This document shows positions 46,459 through 55,729 of a stretch of 64,000 nucleotides of DNA, piece after piece. Below the pieces are notes generated by a model that saw nothing but the letters and a program-made list of their open reading frames with translations, made no database searches and was not told the origin of the DNA. Both the position numbers and the translations under genes were made by a program. Source of the DNA: Brevibacillus choshinensis (GTDB lineage Bacteria; Bacillota; Bacilli; Brevibacillales; Brevibacillaceae). Location of the stretch: positions 6,036,501-6,100,500 of the forward strand of contig NZ_CP069127.1 in assembly GCF_016811915.1 (NCBI RefSeq), read 5' to 3'. How positions within the stretch are numbered: the first letter of the stretch is position 1; each line of letters starts with the position of its first letter.

Positions 46459-48495
46459 ATGATTCGTGCAAAGAAACTGGGGATTGGGCTGCTGCTCGGA
46501 GTGATTTTGCTCGTGACCATGGGCATGACGATTCCCAGCGAGGTCCATCAGGAAAAAATCATTCGCATCGCAGGGGACAACAATTTTCCACCCTTTGAGT
46601 ACTTCGCCCAGTCAGGAGTTTTCAGCGGCTTTAACGTTGACATCATGAACGCCATTTCCAATGAGACCGGTATGCGGATTGAATTCGTGCCCTTGCCCTG
46701 GAATGTGGCTCTCGATGCCCTGCGCAACGGACATGTCGATGCCGTGGAAGGAATGAAATACAGTCCTGCGCGCGACAAGCTGTACGATTTCTCAGCGCCA
46801 TACTTTTTAAGCTCCCAGGGAATATTCGTTCGAACAGACAATATGCACATCTTCGGGATCACCGATCTGGCCGGTCGCAAGGTCTCCATCCAAAAAGCCG
46901 ATATCGCGGCAGACCTTTTCCGGGAGCTCCAAAAGACCAGCTTCATCGAGACGGACAGTCAGGAAGAAGCCGTCCAATTGCTCCTCGATGGAAAAGTAGA
47001 CGCGTTTGTCGGCAATCGCATTACCGGGCAATACTTCCTGCAAAAAAACAACCAGCAATCGCAAATCAAAATCGTGGGAGACCCGATCAATCCCACTGAC
47101 TACGCACTGGCGGTGCTTCCCAAAAATGCGCAGCTGCTGACCGATATCAACAAGGCCATCTCCAAGATCAAACAAAACGGGACCTATGACAAAATCGAAC
47201 GAAAATGGTTCGGGCAGTACATCATGCCAAACACCGTCAATCTGGAGCGACTTCGCCTCTACCTGGAGTGGGGATCTGGCGTTGGCATTTTGATCGTCCT
47301 CGGTATCCTCTGGTGGAATCGCATGCTGAAAAAGGAGGTGCTGAGAAGGACGTCCCAGATCCACGAGATCAATCGGGAGCTGGAAGAAAAGATGACGCTC
47401 CTTGAGGAAAATTTGCAATTTCAGCAGCAGCTGCTCAACAGCACCTACAGCTTTTACGTCACGCTCACCCAGCACGGACGCATTTTTTTGATCAATCGCA
47501 AAGCGGTCGACTTTCTCGACGTCGATCACCCGCTAGCCGGCCTTCCCCTGAGCGGAACGATTCTTGCAGAGTTTATTCCCGGCGATCAGGTCGAAGATGT
47601 CCTCAGGCAGGGCAGTACCTATCTGGAGCAGGAGATCGTTTGGGAACGCAAGCGAAATGGGCAAACCGAGCCTTTGGTGCTCCGCTACAATATTTTCCCG
47701 ATTACTTCCCCTGCAAAGGAAATCACCGGGGCCATCATCAACTTTCATGACGTGACCAAGCAAAAGGACATGGAAAAGAAGCTGGAGAGCGAAAACAGGC
47801 TGCGTTCGTTGGGGCAATTGATTTTGGGGATCGCGCACGAAATCCGCAACCCCCTGACTTCGATTCTCACGTATACACAGCTGCTGCCCACCAAATTTGA
47901 CAATCCCAAATTCCGCAATTTCTTCGCGCAGCAGGTGCCAGGCGAGATTTTGCGCCTGAATGATCTGGTGAATGACCTCTTGGAATACGCCCGGCCAAAA
48001 CCGCCTCATCCATCCCGTTTTCGTGTCGCCGACCTGATGGAAGCGGTCCTTGCGCTATGCAGCCAAAAGATCAAAGAGAAAAAGGTTCAGGTTTCACTCA
48101 GCCTTCCTCCTCACTTGTATATCGAGGCGGATGTGAACCAGACCAAGCAGATTTGGATCAATGTCGTGCTCAATGCCGTCGAATCGATGGACGAGCAGGG
48201 CAAATTGAATATTCGCGGGCACACAGAGGGACCGATGGCCGTTGTCGAAGTAGAAGACAGCGGGCACGGCATGTCGCCAGAGGACAAGTACCGCATTTTT
48301 GAGCCCTTCTTCAGTACCAAAGCAAACGGAGTGGGTCTCGGACTCTCGATCACCTACCAATTAGTCAAGGAAAACGGAGGGGCTATCGACCTGCACAGTC
48401 AGCCCGGTCACGGCACCACCATGATCATTCGATTGCCGATGCCACAGCAAGAATCAGAAGGGAAGGACGCTTATGCACCATCTGCTAGTCATTGA
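46459..48495 (+). CDS. Sensor histidine kinase with amino-acid-binding (SBP_bac_3) sensor
   Basis: A 678-residue kinase; ATG 46459 is the likely start, and GTG 46450 is possible (the ribosome site is weak for both). An N-terminal signal anchor is followed by a full SBP_bac_3 domain (about 30-255; FPPFEYFAQSGVFSGFNVDIM), as in polar-amino-acid binding proteins. A second transmembrane helix (about 272-292), a coiled linker and a PAS domain (about 315-440) lead to the HisKA box AHEIRNPL (His about 460) and an HATPase (about 555-665; GVGLGLSITYQLV). It should sense an extracellular amino acid or derivative and phosphorylate the regulator encoded next, overlapping it by 23 bases. Confidence 0.9.
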   Translation: MIRAKKLGIGLLLGVILLVTMGMTIPSEVHQEKIIRIAGDNNFPPFEYFAQSGVFSGFNVDIMNAISNETGMRIEFVPLPWNVALDALRNGHVDAVEGMKYSPARDKLYDFSAPYFLSSQGIFVRTDNMHIFGITDLAGRKVSIQKADIAADLFRELQKTSFIETDSQEEAVQLLLDGKVDAFVGNRITGQYFLQKNNQQSQIKIVGDPINPTDYALAVLPKNAQLLTDINKAISKIKQNGTYDKIERKWFGQYIMPNTVNLERLRLYLEWGSGVGILIVLGILWWNRMLKKEVLRRTSQIHEINRELEEKMTLLEENLQFQQQLLNSTYSFYVTLTQHGRIFLINRKAVDFLDVDHPLAGLPLSGTILAEFIPGDQVEDVLRQGSTYLEQEIVWERKRNGQTEPLVLRYNIFPITSPAKEITGAIINFHDVTKQKDMEKKLESENRLRSLGQLILGIAHEIRNPLTSILTYTQLLPTKFDNPKFRNFFAQQVPGEILRLNDLVNDLLEYARPKPPHPSRFRVADLMEAVLALCSQKIKEKKVQVSLSLPPHLYIEADVNQTKQIWINVVLNAVESMDEQGKLNIRGHTEGPMAVVEVEDSGHGMSPEDKYRIFEPFFSTKANGVGLGLSITYQLVKENGGAIDLHSQPGHGTTMIIRLPMPQQESEGKDAYAPSASH

Positions 48496-49843
48496 TGATG
48501 AACCTGCCATCTGCCAGTCGCTCGAATTTGCACTGGAAGAAAAATATCACGTCCATACCTTTACCGATCCGGACGCAGCACTGCCTTTTCTCCATCAGGT
48601 AGAGGTCGCTCTCGTCCTGCTCGATCTGAAAATCGGCGCGCATGACGGAACGGACGTACTGAAGGAGATCAAACGACTCTCGCCGGATACCGTGGTGATC
48701 ATGATGACCGCCTTCGGAAGCATCTCTTCGTCCGTGGAAGCCATGCGGCACGGTGCCTTTTACTATTTGACCAAGCCCTTGATGATGGACGAGCTGGACA
48801 TTTTGCTCTCCAAAGCCGAAGAGTTCTACCAACTGCAGACGCGCGTCAAATGGCTGAGCGAGGAGCTGTACAAGCTGTCCGACAGCTACGGTCTGATCGG
48901 GAACAGCAAAGCCATGCAGCAAATCCTCGATCTGATCGACAAGGTCAAAGACATCGACTCCAGTGTCTTGATCAATGGAGAAAGCGGAACAGGCAAGGAG
49001 CTGGTCGCCCGCGCGATCCACTACCAGGGACAACGCAGAAACAAGCGGTTTCAAGCTGTCAATTGTGCCGCGATTCCCGACAATTTGCTGGAATCCGAGC
49101 TGTTTGGCTATGAAAAAGGGGCCTTTACCGGAGCCATGCAGAGCAAGCCAGGCCAATTTGTGCTAGCGGACGGCGGGACGATCTTCCTCGATGAAATCGG
49201 GGAAATGGACCTGTCGCTGCAAAGCAAGCTGCTGCGGGTCATCCAGGAGAGAACCGTGACGCCGCTGGGTGGTCTGGAAGAGAAATCGATCAACGTGCGG
49301 ATCATCGCGGCCACCAATCGGGACTTGTGGAAGGAAGTCAAGGCAAACCGTTTTCGCGAAGACCTGTACTATCGCCTCAATGTCATCCCGTTTCAGCTCG
49401 CTCCTCTGCGCGAACGAGAAGGGGACGTGCCGCTGCTCGTGCACTCCTTTATCCAAAAAATCAGCGAGCGAATGGGCAAACCGATCGACGGCATCTCCCA
49501 GGAAGCGCTGCAGGTGCTGGAAAACTACGATTTTCCCGGCAACATCAGGGAGCTGCAAAACATCGTAGAACGCGCGATAGCCTTGACGAGCTCCTCTTTG
49601 ATTGAAAAGCGGGATTTGCCAAAGGAACTGCAAGGCACGCAGTCCAGGCAAGTCACGAGCAAGCAAAAGCTGATCCCTGTCTACGTAGGGGATACGCTGG
49701 AGCAAATCGAGAAAAGGGTCATCCTGCACACGCTCGCCCATCTCGAAGGAAATCGCCGAAAAACCGCACAATTGCTGGAGATGGGAGAAAGAACCCTGCG
49801 GGATAAGCTGAAAAAGTATCAGGAAGAACGAGAAGCAGAATAG
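48473..49843 (+). CDS. NtrC-family sigma-54 response regulator
   Basis: A 456-residue regulator: receiver domain (1-120) with phospho-acceptor Asp51 (VLLDLKIG) and acidic pair IDDE; sigma-54 AAA+ domain (about 140-375) with Walker A GESGTGKE near 168, GAFTGA near 218 and Walker B GGTIFLDEIGE; and a C-terminal Fis-type helix-turn-helix (about 410-450; GNRRKTAQLLEMGERTLRDKLKKY). It starts inside the kinase gene, so the two are coupled. It probably activates the sigma-54 promoter 160 bases downstream that precedes the amino acid transporter and ureohydrolase genes. Confidence 0.92.
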   Translation: MHHLLVIDDEPAICQSLEFALEEKYHVHTFTDPDAALPFLHQVEVALVLLDLKIGAHDGTDVLKEIKRLSPDTVVIMMTAFGSISSSVEAMRHGAFYYLTKPLMMDELDILLSKAEEFYQLQTRVKWLSEELYKLSDSYGLIGNSKAMQQILDLIDKVKDIDSSVLINGESGTGKELVARAIHYQGQRRNKRFQAVNCAAIPDNLLESELFGYEKGAFTGAMQSKPGQFVLADGGTIFLDEIGEMDLSLQSKLLRVIQERTVTPLGGLEEKSINVRIIAATNRDLWKEVKANRFREDLYYRLNVIPFQLAPLREREGDVPLLVHSFIQKISERMGKPIDGISQEALQVLENYDFPGNIRELQNIVERAIALTSSSLIEKRDLPKELQGTQSRQVTSKQKLIPVYVGDTLEQIEKRVILHTLAHLEGNRRKTAQLLEMGERTLRDKLKKYQEEREAE

Positions 49844-49880
49844 ACCAGGCGGCAGAAATGGCCGGCGGCATTTTTCGCAG

Positions 49881-49905
49881 GGCGGCGGATTTTGCCGCCT
49901 TTTTT
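49881..49905 (+). terminator. Terminator of the two-component operon
   Basis: GGCGGC pairs with GCCGCC around seven bases, followed by six T. Confidence 0.82.
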
Positions 49906-49997
49906 GTATGTTCAAAATACTCGCTCACCTCATCGCAAACCACCGCGAATCGCTTCAGACAGCCCCTTTCTCCTCCTTCTCCTCTATCCCGCTTCAG

Positions 49998-50013
49998 TTG
50001 GCATGATTTTTGA
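49998..50013 (+). promoter_or_regulatory. Sigma-54 (-24/-12) promoter of the amino acid transporter operon
   Basis: TTGGCATGATTTTTGA matches the consensus TTGGCACGNNNNTTGC except at two positions, one of them the final C of the -12 element. It is 53 bases before the binding-protein gene and directly follows the terminator of an NtrC-type regulator. Confidence 0.7.
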
Positions 50014-50065
50014 ATATAGCTAGTTTTCGAAATTACTAAATTAAATTTCATAGGGGGTCTACATC

Positions 50066-50896
50066 ATGAAGGGATTTCGTAAGGGATTGTTCTCTCTGTG
50101 CGCACTGCTGGTCACCGGCGCTTTGATCGCAGGCTGCGGTGCCAAGCCTGCAGAACAGACAGCTGCGACAGGAAATGGCAGCCAAGCGGCAGCACCATCG
50201 GATGAAGTACTGCAAAAGATCAAAGACACCAAAACCTTGCTGGTAGGAACGGATGCTACTTTTCAGCCATTCGAATACAAGAACGCTCAGAACGAGTACG
50301 AAGGTTTTGACATCGAACTCGTGAAAGCGGTTGCTAAAGAGCTGGGTGCGGAGAAAGTAGAATTCGTCGACACGGATTTCAAAGGGCTGATCCCAGGTCT
50401 GCAAGGCAAGAAGTTCGACATGATCGTATCCGCGATGTACATCACAGATGAGCGCAAGCAAACCATCGACTTCTCCCAGCCTTACTATCCAGGCGGTCTG
50501 ACGATCATGGTGCAAAAGGGAAATGAGGCGATCAAGAGTGCTGACGATTTGAAGGGCAAAAAAGTAGCCGTCCAAATCGGTACCAAATCGGCCAAATTCC
50601 TGAAAGAGAAATACCCGGAAGTCAAACTCGTGGAAGTCGAGAAAAACGTAGAAATGTTCCTCGAGCTGGAGAGCAATCGCGTAGACGCTGTCGTTACCGG
50701 AATGCCAGCAGCCAAGGTATACGCCAAGCAAAGCGGCAAAGTCAAAGTCCTTGATGTCGAGCTGACGCAAGAGTACTACGGCTACGGAGTTCGCAAGGAA
50801 AACAAGCAATTTGTAGCAGCGATCGATAAAGCGCTGAAAGCGTTGAAAGAAAACGGCAAGCAGGATGAAATCGTAAAAAAATGGTTTGGTGAATAA
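50066..50896 (+). CDS. Polar amino acid-binding lipoprotein
   Basis: A 276-residue SBP_bac_3 lipoprotein starting at ATG 50066 with AGGGGG upstream. The signal peptide ends in lipobox IAGC (Cys24). The ligand fold starts at LLVGTDATFQPFEYK and includes GFDIELVKAVAKELG and TDFKGLIPGLQGKKFDMIVSAMY, as in glutamine/arginine-binding proteins. It feeds the permease and ATPase encoded next. With the adjacent ureohydrolase, a basic or histidine-derived amino acid is a reasonable guess. Confidence 0.92.
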   Translation: MKGFRKGLFSLCALLVTGALIAGCGAKPAEQTAATGNGSQAAAPSDEVLQKIKDTKTLLVGTDATFQPFEYKNAQNEYEGFDIELVKAVAKELGAEKVEFVDTDFKGLIPGLQGKKFDMIVSAMYITDERKQTIDFSQPYYPGGLTIMVQKGNEAIKSADDLKGKKVAVQIGTKSAKFLKEKYPEVKLVEVEKNVEMFLELESNRVDAVVTGMPAAKVYAKQSGKVKVLDVELTQEYYGYGVRKENKQFVAAIDKALKALKENGKQDEIVKKWFGE

Positions 50897-50919
50897 CAAC
50901 AACATCAGGAGGTGCACCA

Positions 50920-51594
50920 ATGGCGCTTGATTTCATGGTGATTTTTGAAGACAACAATTTATATGCTCTTCTGGAAGGGCTATGGGTTACGGTTTCGATG
51001 ACTTTCATGGCACTGATTCTAAGTGCGGTTCTGGGTCTGATCATTGGTCTCGGAAGGATGTCCAAGCAAAGATGGATATCCGTACTCTGCTCCTGGTATC
51101 TGGCATGGTTTCGCGGAACTCCGCTGTTGGTGCAGCTCATGATTCTCTACTATGGCTTGGCGATCGGCTTGCAAGTGGACTTGAGCGCATCGGTTGCTGG
51201 TGTGCTGGGTCTCGGGATGTACAGCGCCGCATACGTATCGGAAATCGTGCGCGGAGCGATTCAATCGATCGATAAAGGACAAATGGAAGCGGGACGTTCC
51301 CTCGGGATGAGCCATTCCCAGACCATGGTGAAGGTCATTTTGCCGCAAGCTGTGCGCCGCATGCTGCCGCCGCTTTGCAACGAATTCATCGCGTTGACCA
51401 AGAACTCTTCGCTCTTGTCCGTCATCACCGTCTCTGAATTGATGCGCGCAGGCAATCTGATCGTATCGAATAATTTCCGTTACTTTGAGATCTACATCGG
51501 CATCGCTGTTTTGTACTTCCTCGTCAACTACTCCATCTCGGTCGGCATCGGCCGTCTGGAACGCAGATTGAACGTAGAGGGGGCGCGTGCCTGA
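50920..51594 (+). CDS. Polar amino acid ABC permease
   Basis: A 224-residue permease of the His/Glu/Gln/Arg (HisM/GlnP) type starting at ATG 50920 behind AGGAGG. Five helices and the EAA loop GQMEAGRSLGMSHSQTMVKVILPQA are visible. It probably works as a homodimer, since only one permease gene is present. Its stop codon shares one base with the start of the ATPase gene (TGATG). Confidence 0.93.
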   Translation: MALDFMVIFEDNNLYALLEGLWVTVSMTFMALILSAVLGLIIGLGRMSKQRWISVLCSWYLAWFRGTPLLVQLMILYYGLAIGLQVDLSASVAGVLGLGMYSAAYVSEIVRGAIQSIDKGQMEAGRSLGMSHSQTMVKVILPQAVRRMLPPLCNEFIALTKNSSLLSVITVSELMRAGNLIVSNNFRYFEIYIGIAVLYFLVNYSISVGIGRLERRLNVEGARA

Positions 51595-52352
51595 TGATAT
51601 CCGTCAAACGAATCCACAAATCGTATGGAAAGCTGCACGTACTGAAAGATGTGAGCCTCGAAGTCAGCCAAGGCGAGGTCGTGGTGATGATCGGGCCCAG
51701 CGGTTCCGGCAAAAGCACCTTGCTGCGCTGCATGAATTACCTGGAACAGATCCAGGAAGGCTCGATTGAGATTGAAGGAAAGCCGATCGGACTGATTAAG
51801 AAGGACAACAAGCTCGTGGAAATGTCCCAGAAGGATCTGGACAAGGTCCGCTCCGAGGTGGGCATGGTGTTTCAAAACTTCAATTTGTTCCCTCATGTGA
51901 GCGTGCTGGAAAACGTCATGATGGCCCCGATGACGGTAAAGAAAACAAAGCGGGAAGAAACCGAGAAACTGGCCCGCGAGCTGCTGCGCAAGGTCGGACT
52001 TGCCGAAAAAGCAGACATGTATCCGGACCAATTGTCAGGCGGACAAAAACAGCGCGTCGCCATCGCCCGCGCATTGGCAATGAAGCCCAAAGTCATGCTG
52101 TTTGACGAGCCTACCTCCGCACTCGACCCGGAATTGGTAGGAGAGGTGCTGGCCGTCATGAAACAGCTGGCTGCAGAAGGGATGACCATGGTAGTCGTCA
52201 CGCACGAGATGGGCTTTGCCCGCGAGGTAGCCGACCGCGTAGTCGTGATGGACGGAGGAACCCTGATTGAGGACGGACCACCGGAGAAGATCTTCTCCAC
52301 ACCTGATCAACCTCGTACGCAAGCATTCCTGAGCAAGGTCTTATCTCATTAA
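51594..52352 (+). CDS. Polar amino acid ABC ATPase (GlnQ type)
   Basis: A 252-residue ATPase with Walker A GPSGSGKST near 34, signature LSGGQKQR near 147 and Walker B VMLFDEPTSALDPE. It is of the GlnQ/ArtP group that pairs with single-permease amino acid importers. Starts at ATG 51594, overlapping the permease gene by one base, and is followed 18 bases later by the ureohydrolase gene. Confidence 0.94.
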   Translation: MISVKRIHKSYGKLHVLKDVSLEVSQGEVVVMIGPSGSGKSTLLRCMNYLEQIQEGSIEIEGKPIGLIKKDNKLVEMSQKDLDKVRSEVGMVFQNFNLFPHVSVLENVMMAPMTVKKTKREETEKLARELLRKVGLAEKADMYPDQLSGGQKQRVAIARALAMKPKVMLFDEPTSALDPELVGEVLAVMKQLAAEGMTMVVVTHEMGFAREVADRVVVMDGGTLIEDGPPEKIFSTPDQPRTQAFLSKVLSH

Positions 52353-52370
52353 AGTAAAGGAGGACGCTAT

Positions 52371-53333
52371 ATGCTTTCGCACTTGACACAACCTCCATTC
52401 CGGTATACCCAAGGAAAAGGAGACCCGTATGTGACCCGTTTGTCTGAATGGGTCGAGCAAACCTATCAACCGGGCGAAACCTATGATTTTGCAGTCATAG
52501 GCGTGCCGCTCTCCAAAAGCTCCATCAGCTATTCCGGAGCACACGCTCACCCATTGCAATTCCGGCAGCTGCTCAGCTCCTTTACCACCTACAACTTTGA
52601 TGAGGATGTCGACCTGTCCACCTTGCGTGCCGTCGACCTGGGCGATGTTGCCATGCATGTGACAGACATTGCCTGCTGCCAGAAAAACATTGAGTCCGCT
52701 CTAGAGGAAGTCACCGCCCACGTTTCTGCTACACCGATCATCGTAGGGGGGGACCATTCCATTACCTATCGGGCCATTACCGGGATCAAGCGGTCCAAGC
52801 CGCAAAGAATCGGATTGATCCAGTTTGACGCCCACCTGGATGTGAGAGATACCAACTATGGAGGCACCTCCAACGGCACTCCCATGCGCAGCCTGATGGA
52901 GTCGGAGACCGTGCTTGGCGAAGATATCGTGACGATCGGCCTGCGCAGCTTTGCCAACTCTCGCGAATACCGTCAGTATGCAGAAGAAAAGGGAATGACG
53001 CTGATTACAGCCAATCAGGTGAGACAGCGCGGCATCGATGCCGTCGTGTCTGAGGCTCTGCAGTATCTGGAGGCCAAATGCGATGCGATCTACATTACGT
53101 TCGATGTGGATGTCATGGATCAGTCGACCGTACCTGGCGTTCCTGCAATCGGCCCTGCAGGCCTCTCCTCTGTCGATCTGCTCCATGCTGCCCATACGGT
53201 AGGCAAATCGCCCAAAGTCATCGCCATGGATATGGTGTGCGTAGACCCTACCAGGGACGTGCGCGACATGACCTCTCGGGTCGCCCTGCATCTCTTCTTG
53301 CATTTTGCTACCGGCTATCACCAGAGAAAATAG
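52371..53333 (+). CDS. Ureohydrolase, formimidoylglutamase (HutG)/agmatinase-like
   Basis: A 320-residue arginase-superfamily enzyme, ATG 52371 behind AAAGGAGG. All binuclear-manganese motifs are present: GGDHS near 124, DAHLDVRD near 153 and FDVDVMD near 245. The NGTPMRSLME segment, GPAGLSSVDLL and the C-terminal DMTSRVALHLFLH resemble HutG (formimidoylglutamate to glutamate plus formamide) more than arginase. The substrate is not proven; agmatine or a guanidino acid is possible. It ends the sigma-54 operon with the amino acid importer, suggesting that the imported compound or its product is degraded here for nitrogen. Confidence 0.85.
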   Translation: MLSHLTQPPFRYTQGKGDPYVTRLSEWVEQTYQPGETYDFAVIGVPLSKSSISYSGAHAHPLQFRQLLSSFTTYNFDEDVDLSTLRAVDLGDVAMHVTDIACCQKNIESALEEVTAHVSATPIIVGGDHSITYRAITGIKRSKPQRIGLIQFDAHLDVRDTNYGGTSNGTPMRSLMESETVLGEDIVTIGLRSFANSREYRQYAEEKGMTLITANQVRQRGIDAVVSEALQYLEAKCDAIYITFDVDVMDQSTVPGVPAIGPAGLSSVDLLHAAHTVGKSPKVIAMDMVCVDPTRDVRDMTSRVALHLFLHFATGYHQRK

Positions 53334-53340
53334 ATTCTAG

Positions 53341-53367
53341 GCCATCGGTGACTCGATGGCTTTTTTT
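53341..53367 (+). terminator. Terminator of the amino acid transporter/ureohydrolase operon
   Basis: GCCATCG pairs with CGATGGC around six bases, followed by seven T. Confidence 0.88.
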
Positions 53368-53455
53368 ATTAGATTCCTCCCACCAGCATTCTCCATCTCA
53401 AATTTTTTTCGAAAACTATTGCAAACTACTGAAGAAAAGGGTAAGTTTTTTGTAA

Positions 53456-53484
53456 TTGATAATGATTTTTATTCTCGGTATATA
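53456..53484 (+). promoter_or_regulatory. Fur-controlled promoter of efeOBU
   Basis: TTGATA (53456-53461) and TATATA (53479-53484) are 17 bases apart. TGATAATGATTTTTA (53457-53471) matches the 7-1-7 Fur consensus at 12 of 14 positions and overlaps the -35 element, so iron-bound Fur should repress. Confidence 0.7.
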
Positions 53485-53520
53485 AGCGATCATTTATATG
53501 GTAAGGGGATGTATTTCGTC

Positions 53521-54414
53521 ATGAGTAAGAAATGGGTTTATCCTTTGAGCGCGGTTGTATTGGGCTCTTCCTTGATGCTTTCGGCATGCGGAAGCCCGGA
53601 GACAGGTAAAACAGAGACAAAACCAGCGGAACAACCTGCCAGCAACCAAGCAGCCCCGGCAGCTGCTACTGCTGCTCCAGCTGCCTCTCCAGAGCTTCAG
53701 GCTTCCATCGATCAATACCAAAAATGGGTCATCGAGCAAACGGATCAGCTGGTGAAATCGACAGAAGAATTCACCAATGCCGTAAAAGCCGGCGATATGG
53801 AAAAAGCGAAGCAACTGTACGCACCTTCTCGTGCTTACTATGAGAGAATTGAGCCAATCGCTGAGTCTTTGGGAGATTTCGACCCTTGGATCGATGCTCG
53901 CGAAGGCGATGTTCCCGATAACGAATGGCGCGGCTACCACAAGCTTGAAAAAGCGCTGTGGGAAACAAAATCTGTGGCTGACCAAGGGAAAGTCGCCGAC
54001 CAGCTGCTGCAGGACGTAAAGCAGCTGCGTGTAAAAGTAGAAAGCGTAGAGATTGATGTGAAAATGCTCGTAACGGGAGCGGTGGAGCTCTTGAATGAGG
54101 TTTCTACCAGCAAAGTGACCGGCGAAGAGGAACGCTACTCCCGCACAGATATGTACGACTTTGCAGCAAACGTGGAAGGCGCAAACGAAATCTTCAAAGT
54201 GCTGAAGACTTCCGTCGAAGCGAAAGACGCTGCGCTGGCAAAAGAAATCGAGGATCGATTCAAAGCACTGGATCAAGAAATTGCTCCTCACCGCAAAGGG
54301 GATGGCTACGTCCTCTACAATGAAATCAAAGAAGACCAAGTGAAAAAGCTCAGTCAAGCATTGGATGCTTTGGCAGAACCTTTATCCAAAATGGGAACGA
54401 TCTTGGAGGGCTAA
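53521..54414 (+). CDS. efeO: EfeO/EfeM-type iron-binding lipoprotein
   Basis: A 297-residue lipoprotein. ATG 53521 gives the best spacing to AAGGGG (ATG 53509 is too close). A signal peptide ends at LSAC (about 20), followed by a Pro/Ala/Thr linker. The peptidase M75/imelysin-like domain fills the rest, with its GxHxxE metal motif in GYHKLEKALW. There is no N-terminal cupredoxin domain, so it is the short EfeM-like form. It receives iron outside the membrane for EfeU. It is the first gene of a Fur-type operon; efeB starts five bases later. Confidence 0.92.
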   Translation: MSKKWVYPLSAVVLGSSLMLSACGSPETGKTETKPAEQPASNQAAPAAATAAPAASPELQASIDQYQKWVIEQTDQLVKSTEEFTNAVKAGDMEKAKQLYAPSRAYYERIEPIAESLGDFDPWIDAREGDVPDNEWRGYHKLEKALWETKSVADQGKVADQLLQDVKQLRVKVESVEIDVKMLVTGAVELLNEVSTSKVTGEEERYSRTDMYDFAANVEGANEIFKVLKTSVEAKDAALAKEIEDRFKALDQEIAPHRKGDGYVLYNEIKEDQVKKLSQALDALAEPLSKMGTILEG

Positions 54415-54418
54415 CAGG

Positions 54419-55702
54419 ATGGATACGAAACGTCTCGAAAACATTGCCAACAAGAAGCTGACACGACGAGACGCACTGAAACTGGCAGGTGTAGGTGGTC
54501 TCGGACTTTTGGTAGGTGCGGGTGGCATGGGTGCAGTCATGATGCCCAAACCCGCGTCTTCAAATGCTGCGACTTCCACCGATTCGGACGCTGTAGGCGG
54601 GATCGTTCCCTTTTACGGAAAGCACCAGGCTGGAGTCATTACACCTATGCAGGACTTTATCTGCATGGGTGCTTTTGATTTAACGGCTACCGCATTGGCT
54701 GATGTCCGCAAGCTGTTTCAGAGCTGGACTGCTGCAGCAGCTCGTATGACGGAAGGCAAGAATGTCGACGATGAAAGTGACAATCCTCACCTGCCTCCTG
54801 TCGATACCGGAGAAAGCATGGGGCTCGCTCCTATGCGCATGACCGTCACGTTTGGTCTCGGTGCCTCCTTCTTCGATGAGCGCTTTGGATTGGCAAGCAA
54901 ACGTCCTGCTCCTTTGGTCGATTTGCCCCATTTCAACAGCGATGATCTTCGCAAGGAATGGACGGGTGGAGACATCGTCGTCCAGGTCTGTGCGAACGAT
55001 CCTCAAGTCGCATTCCACGCTCTTCGCAATTTGGCCCGAATCGCACGGGGAAAAGCTGTTCTTCGGTGGGTACAAGACGGCTTCCAACGGACGAATGCCG
55101 CCGACCCTACTGGTTCTACACCTCGTAATCTGATGGGCTTCAAAGACGGGACCAACAATCCAAAAGTGAGCGAACCTGCCGTAGCCGACGAAATCGTCTG
55201 GGCACAATCCTCCGACGATCCTGCATGGATGGCGGGCGGTTCTTACATGGTCATGAGAAGAATCCGGATGCGCATCGAAATATGGGATCGTTCTTCCCTC
55301 GACGATCAAGAGAACACGTTTGGGCGACATCGCCTTTCCGGCGCACCACTCGGAAAGACCGGGGAATTCGATGATCTGGAATTGGATCGCAAGGACGGCC
55401 AAGGAAAGCCTGTCATCCCTGCCGCGTCTCACGTAGCTCTCGCGAATATGGACGGGAAAGTGAAAATTTTGCGCCGCGGATACTCCTACTCGAGCGGTAT
55501 GGATCTGAAAACGGGTCAGCTGGACGCCGGACTGCTGTTTGTATGCTTCAACCGCGACCCGCGCAAGCAGTTTATCCCGATGCAGCAAAAGCTGGCGGCA
55601 GCCGATCTGCTCAATGAATACATCACCCATGTCGGCAGCGGTCTGTTCGCCTGTCTCCCTGGGGCGAGTGAGGGCGGATATATCGGGGACACGTTATTTT
55701 AG
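54419..55702 (+). CDS. efeB: Deferrochelatase/DyP-type peroxidase EfeB
   Basis: A 427-residue haem peroxidase. ATG 54419 sits after GGAGGG at the end of efeO; the longer frame overlaps efeO. A twin-arginine signal (LTRRDALKLAG) takes the folded protein across the membrane. The DyP fold shows the GFKDGTNNP (GxxDG) motif with its distal Asp, and the haem-ligand His region near QENTFGRHR or the downstream block. It oxidises ferrous iron or removes iron from haem for uptake by EfeU. Confidence 0.95.
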   Translation: MDTKRLENIANKKLTRRDALKLAGVGGLGLLVGAGGMGAVMMPKPASSNAATSTDSDAVGGIVPFYGKHQAGVITPMQDFICMGAFDLTATALADVRKLFQSWTAAAARMTEGKNVDDESDNPHLPPVDTGESMGLAPMRMTVTFGLGASFFDERFGLASKRPAPLVDLPHFNSDDLRKEWTGGDIVVQVCANDPQVAFHALRNLARIARGKAVLRWVQDGFQRTNAADPTGSTPRNLMGFKDGTNNPKVSEPAVADEIVWAQSSDDPAWMAGGSYMVMRRIRMRIEIWDRSSLDDQENTFGRHRLSGAPLGKTGEFDDLELDRKDGQGKPVIPAASHVALANMDGKVKILRRGYSYSSGMDLKTGQLDAGLLFVCFNRDPRKQFIPMQQKLAAADLLNEYITHVGSGLFACLPGASEGGYIGDTLF

Positions 55703-55729
55703 ATTCCAATCAGGGACGGAGTGAACATC

